A stretch of DNA of 64,000 bases from Kryptolebias marmoratus. Its lineage: Eukaryota; Chordata; Actinopteri; Cyprinodontiformes; Rivulidae. The position numbers were made by a program, and so were the translations under genes. The stretch covers positions 4,374,019 to 4,438,018 of the forward strand of contig NC_051438.1 in the NCBI RefSeq assembly GCF_001649575.2. The letters are read 5' to 3'. Below, in pieces: positions 11,127-21,589 of the stretch (position 1 is the stretch's first letter; each line of letters begins with the position of its first letter). A model generated the notes under the pieces. It did no database searches and was not told the DNA's origin. It worked only from the letters and a program-made list of their open reading frames with translations.

Positions 11127-11404
11127 AATTTATAAAGTTAAAGTACCACTGATTGTCACACACGAGTGTGCAAAATTTGTTCTCCGCATTTGACCCATCC
11201 CCTGAGGGAGCAGTGAGCAGCAGCAGTGCCACGCTCAGGAATCATTTGGTGATCTAACCCCCCCCCTAATTCAAACCCTTAATGCAGGGTGGCAATGGGT
11301 CCCATTTTTTTTTCTTACAGTTTTTGGTATGACCTGGCCAGGAATTTAACCCACGACCTCCCAGTTTCAGGGCAGACACTCTACCACTAGGCCACTGATC
11401 CGGT
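11127..11404 (-). mobile_element. tRNA-derived SINE
   Basis: On the minus strand, starting near 11404, the head reads TGGCCTAGTGGTAGAG (a good pol III A box) followed about 40 nt later by GGTTAAATTCC (a diverged B box, consensus GGTTCGANTCC). The body has GTCACACACGAGTGTG and GCATTTGACCC (plus-strand text), and the element ends in an AGTTAAAGT-type tail near 11127. It is a retroposed SINE, not a functional tRNA gene, and sits in the putative intron of the neighbouring piggyBac-like unit. Confidence 0.75.
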
Positions 11405-11447
11405 TTATAGTTTTGTGTGTGTTTTATGTTTTCTCATCTAGACTGTT

Positions 11448-11780
11448 ATGGCTACTTGGAGGCCAGCTAGGATACCTGAAGATCTTGCTGAAGAGTCCAT
11501 CGGTGGGCTTGACTCAGGCTCTGACATCTCAGATGAAGAGGATACAGATTATTGTCCACCTGAACATGTCAGGCTGTCTGGGAACCAACCTGCCCCTGCC
11601 GAACAAGATCAGTCAGACATGGAGAAGTCCTCTGAGTCCTCTGAAGAGGAAATTGATATTGAAAGAAGTGAAAGAAACAAGACCAGTTTTAAGGAAATGA
11701 GTTACAGCTGGGAGATGATGAGGAACAGGTGAGGTGGGCATGGCAGGAAGACTGGAAAATTACTGAGCAGAGGGAAGGTG
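11448..11780 (+). pseudogene. Acidic ORF, probable N-terminus of a piggyBac-like transposase
   Basis: From the ATG at 11448 the frame encodes about 94 residues, very rich in Asp, Glu and Ser. Recognisable pieces are LDSGSDISDEEDTDYCPPE and SSESSEEEIDIE. A run of acidic residues with a DPDY.PP-like motif is typical of the disordered N-terminus of PGBD/piggyBac proteins. After SYSW the frame reaches a stop at 11730, but a one-base shift at the same point continues as DDEEQVRWAWQEDWK for about 25 codons. This suggests a frameshifted longer protein. No catalytic DDD domain follows. The product, if any, would be a truncated nuclear-type protein. Confidence 0.45.
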
Positions 11781-12345
11781 AATCGTGACACAGAAAGCCA
11801 AACTACACAAGAACTTAACTAAATCCAGCAAAAACCAGAAAAAAAACAGAATTACAGAAAATATAAAACAATCATAAACCTAATCCAAAATAAACTCTGT
11901 CTGTATGTTTGACGTCCAACAGTGGTTCATCTAAAATCAACTAGTTCTGAAGCTTTCAAAAACAGTTCCGATGTGCTTTTCAATAGGAAAACTTGACTTA
12001 AAAAATAATAATAATATTCATATACCAAATGAGAAAATTCCCTAAAAAAAAAACAAAAAACAAAACTTGGCTTCTCCAACTGTAACCAAACGCTTTGGCT
12101 CTTTAAAGAACTGCTATAAAAAATTATTGAAAAGCCAAATTAAAAAGCCAATTGGCTATCATCACTGTAGTATTGTTAAGAAATAGAATCTAATGAGCTT
12201 TGATAGCCTTATCATTTTTTTTCCTAAACTTTTTCATAAATGCATTTGTTATTTAGCACATGAACCATTATATACACTTGTTGAGAGACAGAACAGCATT
12301 AGAGTCACTAAGCACCATGAATCATGACTGTAAAATACCATTTTG
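11781..12345. other. No feature recognised
   Basis: AT-rich sequence with A-runs near 12045-12060. I see no coding or repeat signature that I can name. Confidence 0.5.
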
Positions 12346-12745
12346 CAGGACGACCTTTGGACACCTTTGGACGTTTGGACAACCTTTGGCCTTCTCTGTT
12401 AAGAGTTGTAAGCTTTGGAACTCTACCGTCTGATTTTAAGACCATAACAGACAGGAAAATGTTCACTTCAAAGCTTAAGAATTGACTAAAGATGAACCAG
12501 AACTGTATTCATTTTTAAATACTGTAATTGTTTAGATTTAGTTGTTTTGTATCTCCTTTTGATCATCTTATTGTATTTGTTGATCTCTATGTTTTTGTTT
12601 GTTTTTTGTTAAAGATTCTTTTAGTGATGGGTGTTGTGAATTAGCCATGGCTATAAACACTGATGTAGGCGTCAGATTGTCTTGATCTATGTTACTTGTA
12701 TCTGTCTTATCTGTCCCTGTCAAATAAACATTAAAAAAAAACCTC
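12346..12745 (+). mobile_element. LINE 3' end with poly(A)
   Basis: Around 12400 the reading LWNSLPSDFKTITDRKMF (after one frameshift) followed by TSKLKN-stop matches the LWNSLP-DL...F-KLK C-terminus of LINE ORF2 proteins. The 3'UTR runs to an AATAAA at about 12722 and an A9 run near 12731. The simple poly(A) end contrasts with the microsatellite tails of the L2-like elements nearby and suggests a different LINE clade. The element is 5'-truncated. Confidence 0.65.
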
Positions 12746-12839
12746 AAATCTCTAACAGGGGATAGGAATTGCTTTAATCTGCTGGTTACTTAATTTCTTA
12801 TTTTTTTTATTTTTTTGTATTAATTTGGCATTTTGAAGT

Positions 12840-13010
12840 CCATTGAATTTAAATGTATGAAAACCTGTTTTGAATGTGGATCTGTTTTTCTCACCTAACT
12901 GGATCACATGTGATATGATTTGGACTTGTATCTTGTTGTATAGTGTCCTGAGGTGATTTTTGATCTGCACTGGTGCTATATAAATAAACTGAACTGAGTT
13001 GAATAAATTA
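12840..13010 (+). mobile_element. L2-like LINE/SINE 3' tail
   Basis: TAGTGTCCTGAGGTGATTTT, then GGTGCTATATAAATAAACTG and AACTGAGTTGAA, is the same 3'-terminal structure as at 9040-9090. Only the tail and part of the 3'UTR remain. Confidence 0.7.
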
Positions 13011-13259
13011 CCAATACAGTTGCTCTTGGCATTAACAAGTTATGGGTCAAGACTGAGTAGGTTTAAATTTGTAATACAAGCTTTCCTTTAAAGCCATTCT
13101 GTTTGCTCTTTTTTTAATCATTATTCTGCTGCTTTTATTCTCTACTTGGTTTTTCTGCTTGTATTTTTGGTTCTCGTTTTCTTCCGTTCGTCTTCCCACT
13201 GCACATGCTTGGTGTGAAATAAAAAAAAGACTTAATTGTGATGTTTACAACTTAGATGG

Positions 13260-14510
13260 CGGCCCCTCCAACTCACTTTGACAAAACGAGCGTCTCACAA
13301 CATTTGCTTGATGTATGGAGGGGACATAAAAACGTATGCTTCTGAAAAGAGCTGGCCCATCTTCACTTTGTTATTCCGATATCCTCTTCATTTGTTTTAT
13401 AGCAGCAGGATGATGGGATCATCAGTCATTCACACACATCTTTTGGAGGCACAGAGTGATTGCTTTTGCTTGACATCATCTCTGGCTGGGATTTCAGGCT
13501 GAAAGTGTCGAACTTTGTGGGGAATGGGAGAGACGGCTTGAGAAATAACAAACGAGGGAGCACTTTCTCTCCTCCCCCCTGCTGGAGATAATCTTGTTTT
13601 TTTGACTTGAGTGATAGGCGAGGATTTCTCGGGCTCTCCATCTGTTTCTGATGGCTTTACGTTCATGTCAGAATTGGATTTCTTAATCTAATCGCCGAGC
13701 AACTAGCGATTTCTGGATCCCAGCACAGATGACAGATTAGGACTTTAGTACCCATGTAAAAAATGCAGCCTCTGATCTGTCAACAATAGGCAGTCCTCAA
13801 TTAGGATAATGGCAGCAGAAAGGAGCGCGCTGCAAATCATAGAGATGATACGAGGCCTTACACATTGCAGTTTAAGCCTTGGTTGGACGCACACACTTTC
13901 TGCAAACCACCTTTAAATCGTCTCCCCCGTTGGACTTCTGGATAAATTAGGCAGTCTGTAAAAAATGGAGAATTCAGGGACGGTTTCAGCAGAAGAATCA
14001 GGTGGGCTTAACTGGAAAAGCAGGTTTTGTGTCGAGCAACATTAAGAGAGAGATCCGTGTCCAGGATGTTTCTTAATGCACTGTCACATTATGTAAATCC
14101 CCACTCCCTTCCGAATGCCTCTGATAATATATTTGTCTGCTACAAGATGCCTCCCCATGAGCTTCATGGATTGACCTCAATTTGCTTCAGAACCCAGTCA
14201 TTTCCTCCTCCTCCCTCGGCTGTCTCTCATGTTTTCCTCCTGGGAGTCTAACTGGCAGCGCAGCTCTCCTGTTGCTGTGTTTACAGGATTACGGAGAGAA
14301 AGATCACAGGGCACTCGAGCTGTGAACGGGACAAAAGTTACGATGATGGAAGAAGCAGCCTGCGAGGCTCGCTCTGTCTCCGCCGTTCATCTCCGCAGGG
14401 ACACGGCAGCTTCTGTTCGACATCCTCACACTGTAAAACAGGGATTTTCAACAATAATAAATATTACCCGTGAAGATGATTTCAATTTTAATCAAGCAGT
14501 TTAGCTAGTA
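13260..14510. other. Non-repetitive, compositionally balanced block: candidate cis-regulatory DNA
   Basis: This block differs from its surroundings. It has mixed base composition, no transposon text, and stretches such as 13690-13900 rich in homeodomain-like core motifs (TAATCTAATCG, CAATTAGGATAATGG). No frame shows a protein family, and the open frames are short and mutually overlapping. It resembles the conserved non-coding elements found around developmental genes. That is inference: no alignment could be made. Confidence 0.3.
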
Positions 14511-14879
14511 AAGGTAATGTACAAACATGGTCACATTTGAACAGCATTAACTATTTATTTTCAATAACAACTGCAAAGTATTTTTTAAAATTAAAATTTA
14601 AATGAAGGTATTGGTGGTGCAACATGAGTCATCAAGTTAGGCTCCTTTGGGTTGAAGGTTTAGTGGTTTTCTGCTGTGTCCAACAGAGAACGATAATCAT
14701 TGTTTCATATCATTGTTATGGGTTATGGGTTAGGAATACAAATAACTTAGTTACACGGGAAATGAAAGGTGTTTTGAAGCTAACATAAATTAAAAGAAAG
14801 TCATAAAAGGTGCTTGTTTTCAGAGTCTAAATTAGAATTATTAATCAAAGATTGAAAAAAAGTTACTCGGGTCTCTTCA

Positions 14880-15120
14880 GCTGTGATCACTCAGAACTGT
14901 GACGTATTCTGAGCCAAACGCAGGAACACCAACAAGGCAGTAAAACTACCACAGCTGACTCATTCTTTAGCTTCCCAAAGGACAAGACAGTTTGATAGAT
15001 GTGGTGAAAATTACAACCCGAAGTCTGGTGACTGTGCAGGTAATGATTTGAAGAGGACCACCTGAAATACAAACCTTCAATAGAAGAACCAACACCTCCA
15101 CTGTCAGGATGGGAAACTCC
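14880..15120 (+). pseudogene. THAP-domain-like relic
   Basis: Pieces in shifting frames recall a THAP zinc finger. RRNTNK at about 14920 is followed by FSFPKDKT near 14970 (THAP proteins have a C..RNTNK....FH.FPKD core). Further on, FEEDHLKYKPS near 15050 is like the HFEED...YKP end of the domain. Frameshifts and stops separate the pieces, and the C-x2-H zinc pair is damaged. THAP domains occur in host genes and in P-element/Kolobok-type transposases. With no intact frame I would call this a dead copy of either. Confidence 0.35.
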
Positions 15121-15737
15121 TTAAAGACTGTGTGACATCACTGTAAACCTTGGGGGTCCCCCTTGTGAAATGTGGGGCTCGAGTTCCCGACATCATCACT
15201 CCAGACCAAACAGAAACGTGTTTTCAAACCTGTACTCTTGTTAACAAAACTTTCTTCTTCTTCTTCTTCCATTTTCCCTGATAAACACTGTGACAGTAAC
15301 CTCCTCAGTGTCCTACAGCGGTCTGCCACAGCTGGCATGAAAACTCAATATTTTTGAATTTTCTTTTATTTCCCCTTTAAAGTTAAAGTTAATATCTGTT
15401 CTAAAACTTGTAGTTGGGAAGATGCTGTTTTTTACATTTCTACCCTTTAGTCCTGATAATGAAGTGCAGTGGTTATGTATCTACCTAACTAGCCTTGCAT
15501 TAGCAGAGTTTATCTACTGATCACAAACCGATATTCACAGGTTTGGGTTCAATCAGTTTTTTTTGTTCGTTTTTTTGTATAAACTTTTACACCCTTGTTA
15601 TTTCCTGGTCCAAAAAGAAATATTAATTAACATAAATATTGTCCCTAATGTAAAAACTTTATTTACATGTTTAGGGAAACTAGTACTTTTACCAACTTGC
15701 CTCAGTCAATGTTATTTTAATTTGTCTGAGTTTAACT
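15121..15737. other. No feature recognised
   Basis: A short TTC run lies at about 15254-15268. Otherwise the sequence is AT-rich without identifiable content. Confidence 0.5.
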
Positions 15738-15742
15738 GATAT

Positions 15743-16188
15743 TGTCATGATTGCATTCAGTTTGTCTTGTTTCAGTTTGAGTTTATTGTATTTTATTCGG
15801 TTATCTTGTTCCTTGTGTCTTTGTTCCCTGTGCCTCAACCATCATTCACTTCTCCTCAGTCTATCTCTCGTTCTCCTGCCACGCCCATCTCCACCTGCCT
15901 GCAATCGTCATCACTCACCTGCGCCCACCTACCTCGTTACCCTCTGTGTTTAAAACCCGGTCACGTTCTCTACCTCGCTGCCGGTTCATTGTCACTTGTA
16001 ACTTCCCTGTCACCTTTGTCGCGTCATTTCTCGCCTCCTGTTTGCTCCTCCGTGTTTTGGATTTTGTTACGTCTAGTTTTTGCTGCCTTGTCAGCGCTTT
16101 GTTTTTGATTCTTCTGTAATAAATTAGTTTTCCTTTTTCACCATGAGTCTGCAATCTGGGTTCGCCACCTTTTCCCCACATCATGACA
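15743..16188 (+). mobile_element. Solo LTR, 446 bp, with perfect GATAT target duplication
   Basis: The element begins TGTCATGA and ends TCATGACA, a perfect 8-bp inverted terminus obeying the TG...CA rule. GATAT lies immediately on both sides (15738-15742 and 16189-16193), the 5-bp duplication expected of LTR-retrotransposon integration. Inside are TTTAAAACC (about 15949) as a possible promoter element and AATAAA (about 16120) as poly(A) signal, which gives plus orientation. No internal gag/pol region follows, so it is a solo LTR left by recombination. It is related to the LTRs at 130, 47837 and, in its 3' part, 53530. Confidence 0.93.
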
Positions 16189-17255
16189 GATATAGCTCGG
16201 TAATACCAGGAAGAGTTAATATTTATCTAGTTTATTTAATAAAAATATCATATTCTAAAAAAAAATTAAAACTAGACTTGTTTTTTAAGTTACAGGAATA
16301 AATACTTCACAAGAATGTATTTGATTAAACAAAAATTAAAAGTTTGTTGAAATTTACCTATAAATTTGAGGATATACAAGAGTAAAACTGGTTCTAATTG
16401 TACTAAAAGTGTAAATGCTGTCATTGTTTTCTTGTTTGTTTTTTTATTTTTACTTGTTTTTGCAATTGAACTACTTCTGCATACTTTGTGTTATTTTGTC
16501 CTTTTTAATATATGAATATTCAACAGATGGGTGCTATGACTTTTGGGCTTGTAACTTTTATGCTTCTCAAAATATTTAACTTTATTTACAAATATTTTTC
16601 TCTCATACATTGAGTTCTTTAATTCCTTTAAAGTTAGAGATGTTTACGTAGTTTTTTTCTAGCAGTTTTAGTCTTTTTGCTCCTTTTAGCATTTAGCTAG
16701 TGTTTTCCTTTCTTTAGCTTGTTGCTAGTTTTAGCTATTTGCATTTTGCTTTTTAAAGTTTATTTTAGCTAGCATTCTGCTAGTTTTAGCTTTCAGACAG
16801 CCACTTGCCACACTAAGCTTTTAGCTAGCAGTTTTCTCTCTTTAGCTTTTAGCTCATGATGTTTGTTCAAGACTTATTTTTTGGGATATTATAATTTAAA
16901 ATAGTGGTGTAGAGTCCTGAAAATATGTTAAGAATGTGATAATGTTTAATGCACAGTATGTTGATTTTATTGGTTAAGCGGTTATTTAATTTAGTAGTTG
17001 ATTTTAACAATTCCTTTTAGGTTATGTTTGAATATGTGCTGAAGTTATTCTATTATAATTTAGGTTTAGCAACTCTGCTTCGTCTTGTTCAGTTAATTTC
17101 AACAAACGCAGCGCTCATCAGCCACAGAAACCTTTTCTCTTGTGCATTTATGTGGGATTTATTTCTCACATTTAGGTTACCTTAACTCAGAAATACAAAC
17201 TAAGTGCAAACTGTTCCAGTGTTGTTCCTGGTTAAATTTCAACAGTTTGTTTTTA
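16189..17255. other. AT-rich stretch with degenerate TTTTAGCTAG repeats
   Basis: Between about 16640 and 16870 the words TTTTAGC, GCTAG and TTTAGC recur every 10-25 bp. This forms a degenerate low-complexity array also seen briefly near 10860-10920, 31780-31870 and 62645-62690. No gene is seen. Confidence 0.6.
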
Positions 17256-17259
17256 TAGT

Positions 17260-18480
17260 GCAGCCTGTCTTCCCAGTCTGACTCTTCACCTGCCCCCTCC
17301 CCCCTCCCCCCCTCTGTTGTCTTTACTCCAGGCTTCCTCCTCCTCCAGCACCTTTCCTCCCTGACAGCCAGAACCAGGCTAATTGACAGACTGACCTGAG
17401 GAAAAGCCGCGTTTTTATCTCAGCAACAGTATTGTCTCTTCCTTTTTTCTTTCTTCTCTTTCCCAGCTTTTTTCCACTGTCTGTGTTCTCTCCCACAGAC
17501 TTGGAGTGTGGGCAGCTGGTCGTGATAGATGGAGAGGGCAGCACCTGGAAATGCGTGAGCAGTTCAGCAGTTTGAACTCTTGACGATGTAAACCCAAGCA
17601 CTAAGCCTGACCTCCACCCCGGCTGTCAGGAGGCCTTCAGCTCATTACGTGCTTGAACCGTTCAAATCTCCTTCAGACAGACAGCAGAGAGGGAAGGTGG
17701 AAGCCCCTCTCCTCACTTCAGGCAAATCTTTAACAAATCTGTCTCCATGTTCTGCTTCAGTCCAGCATGTCACGCTGCCCGGAGCCTACCTGCTTGTCCT
17801 CCTCAGATGTGAGTCATGTGAGTGAGCTTCATTCTTGATTTAACAACACTGTCACTCACTTTTCCCAGCCATTTCTTTCCCCCCACTTTTTTTTTTGCTT
17901 CAAAGTGCCACTGAACATTATCTTTACGACTGTGAAAGCCGACAGCTGCCAGTAGGAGTGAAATAATTGTCAGTGCCAGAGTGACAGGCCGTACTGGCTG
18001 GCTTGTATAATAGCAGAACAATGTCATTCTTATCGTAAGCCTTTGGAAGCCGAAGGGATTGATGCGTTTTCTCGCTGCGCTTGGACCAGTTGTTCGAAGC
18101 TGGGCAGTTTAAGTGATGGCGATAGAAATGTCGTCTCACTTTGTTTTGGCAAAATGTTTTACTTGTGTACCATCATCCGCAACAAAAGCGTCCTCACAAG
18201 CACGTTGGCAAGTTTTGGCACAGAGAAGACCAACACAGAAGCTCTCACTCGGGTCCCAGAGCAGTCTGTGGGCGTCATGGTGACATGCTCAGCCAGCTGT
18301 GTCAGTAGGAGGCTGACTTTGTGTTTCCTTCTCACCGAGAGCGCCACAGTGTTTCCTGCAGCATCTCAGCAGTGTTTGTCAGTACCGACAGTTATGCAGT
18401 TGTATCACTCGCAGTACCTCTCAGAGAAATGACGGCGTTGAAGACGTTTTTGCAAAACTTTAAAAGACATGTTACTCATG
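17260..18480. other. Second non-repetitive block: candidate cis-regulatory DNA
   Basis: The block starts with C-rich sequence (17290-17320). It continues with balanced, transposon-free DNA, notably 17920-18060 (GTGAAATAATTGTCAGTGCC, CAATGTCATTCTTATCG). Several short frames exist (for example 18043-18432), but none shows a known family, splice context or codon pattern that I would defend. A regulatory role is inferred only from the contrast with the repeat-rich surroundings. Confidence 0.28.
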
Positions 18481-18519
18481 ACCTTGGGCGATGTTCCATG
18501 ATTTCACTCAGAGTACGTG

Positions 18520-18800
18520 CAGTAAATACCTCTCAGCTACTATCACTTAAAACTTGAGCTCTATATTTGCTAAATTGACTGAGTTATAGTGATTTTTGTG
18601 TTCGCTTAAGTTGATTAGCTGTGGCACGCATCTTGAATTAGACTGACTCCAAATGTTAATCAATTTTTAATTTATATCCAATGATTACTTTCTAAAGTTT
18701 CATTAAAATCTGTTTGGTGGTTTATGAGACACACTCATAGACAAACAGGGATGACTTCAACAGGTAATGCTAAAGTTTTAAGCAAAGACCTGATGCACTG
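18520..18800. repeat. ACTGAGTTATAG satellite-like monomer
   Basis: GACTGAGTTATAGTGATTTT, ATTAGCTGTGGCACGCATCT, TGAATTAGACTGACTCCAAA and TGATTACTTTCTAAAGTTTC occur in the same order as in the monomer at 30570-30760. It is a dispersed single unit of the family described at 2000-2450. Confidence 0.6.
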
Positions 18801-18884
18801 ACTAGCATTTAGTATGTGTGAATGACTCTGTAGGGAAGTGTTTTTGTTTTTCATACTTCTGGTAAATTTTCAGGGTTTTTTTTG

Positions 18885-19140
18885 TCCTTCCAGATTTGGT
18901 TCCTCCCTCAACTGTTTGATTGTCCTAAGGTGTTTTCTGTTTGGTTAATGAGTTCTCTGCTCTTTAAGTTCACCTCTGCGTTTCCTTCTGTGTGGGTTTG
19001 TTGATGTTAGTAGCGCGTGCCCTAGCAAACGTGCTGGTTCCTGCTGCCCGAGAGCTTGTGTTTGTTCAATAAAGTTGCCTTGGTTCTTACCTCTTGATCC
19101 ACCGCCTTAGTCCTTCATTTTAAATCCCCGCATCATAACA
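18885..19140 (+). mobile_element. LTR-like relic ending CATCATAACA
   Basis: AATAAA at 19068-19073 is followed about 65 bp later by CCCGCATCATAACA, a TG...CA-type LTR end like those of the other LTRs here (CATCATGACA). The upstream boundary and a target duplication could not be fixed, so the start is approximate. It differs in sequence from the 15743 family. Confidence 0.5.
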
Positions 19141-19149
19141 CTTTCAGCT

Positions 19150-19545
19150 CTTAGCACACTACATTTTAGAATAATATATGTAGAATAACTTAATTATAGC
19201 CTTTTTGTGTTTTGTTTTTTAAGGTTAGTTGGCTGGGGTGACCGTCTTGAATTGGGTTATTTCTGAAAGGTAATCGTACCCCCTTCTGATTAGTTCCTGA
19301 AAGTATCATTAAAATTCAATCCAGATATTCTACCAATAGAGATAGATTTAACTCCAAATAGTTAATGGTAAAATTTTAAAGAAAGATCTTGCCTAATCTG
19401 TTGACTCTGTAAGTATGTGTTTGAGAGCAGTCTTAACTACTACCACACCGAATTTTAGCTCATTACCTGTAACACTGACTGAGTTATAACCTATTTAGTG
19501 TTTTTTTAACTTTGTCTAAGCTGATTAAGTCATATTTACCGGCTT
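19150..19545. repeat. Further ACTGAGTTATA monomers
   Basis: GTGACCGTCTTGAATTGG, ATCATTAAAATTCAATCC and, downstream, ACTGACTGAGTTATAACC reproduce blocks of the monomer at 18520-18800. Text around 18790 and 19390 (GACTCTGTA) also repeats. The 18885 LTR-like relic therefore sits between two stretches of the same repeat. Confidence 0.5.
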
Positions 19546-19573
19546 CCAACAACTGCTTTAACTTCCTTATAGC

Positions 19574-19596
19574 CTTTGGGTCAAATTGACCCAAAG
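19574..19596. repeat. 23-bp palindrome around GGGTCAA/TTGACCC
   Basis: The arms CTTTGGGTCAA and TTGACCCAAAG flank a single central A and pair perfectly. It resembles the GGGTCA...TGACCC palindromes at 10413 and 10604. A TTAA lies a few bases upstream, so it may be the end of a piggyBac-like MITE. Confidence 0.5.
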
Positions 19597-19784
19597 CTAC
19601 AAGGGCTTCTCTAAGTCTTTCTGTCTCTCTCTCTTTTTGGGGCTTCAGGAGGGTTCCAATCATTTATCTAAACTTGAATACTCCTTGTACAGTTGTTTAC
19701 AAGATGGCCAAAATTAATCTTGAAGTGTTATTTTGACTTAGTGCTATATTTGATAAGTGTGACCACAGTCTTCCAAGACAGGCC

Positions 19785-20022
19785 AAATGTCAGAAAAAAG
19801 TTAGACAAACTAAAAGTATTTGGAGATTGCAAACCTCCGCCAAGACCATCACATCCTTTTAAAAAAAGGGCTCAAAATTTAATCACTTGTTTTTTGTGAT
19901 GACCCTAACATTTCCTGAAAATTTCATAAATTTCTGTTCAATAGTTTTTAGGTAATCTCCTGAACAATCCAAACCAACCAACACAACCAAAAAAATTATA
20001 GCGTCCTTGGTGGAGGTGACAA
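19785..20022. mobile_element. MITE-like repeat with CCTCC.CCAAGG ends (copy 1)
   Basis: The left end GCAAACCTCCGCCAAGA and right end TCCTTGGTGGAGGT are inverted relative to each other. The interior has CTTGTTTTTTGTGATGACCC, CCTGAAAATTTCATAAAT and AGTTTTTAGGTAATCT, all present in the same order at 36880-37120. No coding capacity. A lone end fragment occurs at 40045-40085. Confidence 0.65.
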
Positions 20023-20204
20023 ATAAAGAAATAATAAATATGAGAAAAAGCTTGAAGTCGTGGAGCAAATGTCTAATAACACTAATCAAGCACAGAGTTC
20101 TTCACCAGCTGCCGAATTTCAGACCTGGTTTTTCTTGATGTTTTTGCTGTAATTCTTTTGTCCTGAGCCTGGACAAGACCCAAGAGTCATGGCTCAATTT
20201 ATTG

Positions 20205-20466
20205 TATTCAGTTTATTTCTATGGCTCCAATTCACAACAAAACTCACCTTAGGACACTGTACAAAAGAGAGAAAAAAAAACAAAAAAAACAGGTAAATTC
20301 AAATTAGATTCAAATCATGTTATAGTCAATTAAAAATTGGATAAATGTGATCTCTCCCTTTAACACATCAGAACTCTGAAAGCAGCAATTTGGATGAACT
20401 GAAGACTGTTGAGAGTCTTTTGGACACCCTGATGATAAAGAATTACAATAGTCCAGCCTCTCTCAA
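20205..20466 (-). mobile_element. L2-like LINE fragment with 3' tail
   Basis: The plus-strand text CAGTTTATTTCTATGGCTCC, AATTCACAACAAAACTCACC and TTAGGACACTGTACA is the reverse of the L2 tail at 9046. Further along, the minus strand encodes LDYCNSLSSGCPKSLSNSLQ-like residues (DYCNSL...GCP.SL..LQ.IQ.AA.RVL), a conserved LINE ORF2 C-terminal region. Most of the 3' coding region between the two is deleted. Confidence 0.7.
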
Positions 20467-20491
20467 CAGTTGCTGCTGCTGCTGCTGCTGA
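20467..20491. repeat. (TGC)n microsatellite
   Basis: About seven TGC units abut the 5' edge of the minus-strand LINE fragment. Confidence 0.8.
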
Positions 20492-21585
20492 TGGCGATTC
20501 AAACCCATGGTTTCCTTCTGTCTTTTAATAGCAGTAATCAGATGCTGTATAGATGACTCCTTGACTGGATTTCTGTTCTGAATATATGATACAGGATCTG
20601 TTCTATATTTCTAACATGTTGATAATAACTTAATAATTCAGACAGATTTTTTTTTCCCATTAGTGTTTAGTGTATTATATATCAACAGACAAAAAAATAG
20701 TTTTCTGTGTTTGTCCACAATTTACAGAGAAACAATTATTCTTCTGGTTTAATTTGGTTTTTATTTTTATGATTCATTCTACAACTTTCCCCCCAAATGC
20801 CAGCAGCTGTCACACCTGCTCTTTACCTGAGATAAACGTGGATGAAAGTCTTTGGACAGCCGCCGGAAGTGCTTAAAATCTCCGAGGATTACATAAACTG
20901 CTGCTCGCTTCTCTCTTGTTCGTCATCGATAAATGTGTTGCCAGGGCTTTCCTTTGACCACCTGAAACTCACACACAGACACACACATGGACCACTGCTA
21001 CTAGCAAAACAAGCTTTTTGCGTTTTGTTCTTCCAGCAGCCAGCGCTGAACTCAGGCCTTTCTCCCCAGTTCTGGGCTCTACTCCCGCAGTGTGAGCAGG
21101 GCCTACTGCTTCCTATGTGTAGAGGTCCATATAACACAACATCTGGCCAAAGGCAGGTATGGAAGTAAAATGTAGAAGTTGTTGCACTTTACAACATAAT
21201 TTATCGAAGTATTATTTAAAATATAAACTGTTAAAATCAAACCTGTAGTCAACAAACATAATTTTCTGTTCTATAAATGAATGAAAACTATAAAAAAAGA
21301 GTCCCTCTGAGAATCTCAATTTACAGACATCTTCTTTCAGTGAAAACAGATGACTTTTTTTCCACAATCAACATTTTAACTCATTTTGTGGATTGTGGCT
21401 AATTTAATTAGTGTAATTATTTGACTCTTCATATAAATGTGAAAATATTTAATTACTGTAAAACTGCCAACGTGAATAAAGCTCTGAGCTATGACATCAT
21501 AAGGTACACTCCTGTTGTAACTGCACTGTGTCCTTGTTGAGTATGTACTTAAGATGCTTGGTAATCAGAAACAGTTTAGTTTCTT
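20492..21585. other. No gene recognised
   Basis: 20800-21140 is somewhat GC-richer, but I find no supported ORF or repeat family in it. The rest is AT-rich. Confidence 0.5.
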
Positions 21586-21589
21586 CAAT

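Noticed and set aside
11340..11404. Functional tRNA gene
   Set aside because: A and B boxes are present but the B box is diverged, and no acceptor stem or cloverleaf closes. It is the head of a SINE.
14229..14504. 91-codon ORF as an exon
   Set aside because: No family similarity and no convincing splice sites. The block reads better as non-coding.
15743..16188. Overlapping ORFs (15747-16184) as genes
   Set aside because: All lie inside the solo LTR defined by its termini and GATAT duplication.
18043..18432. 129-codon plus-strand ORF as a gene
   Set aside because: No recognisable domain, and overlapping minus-strand frames exist over the same bases.
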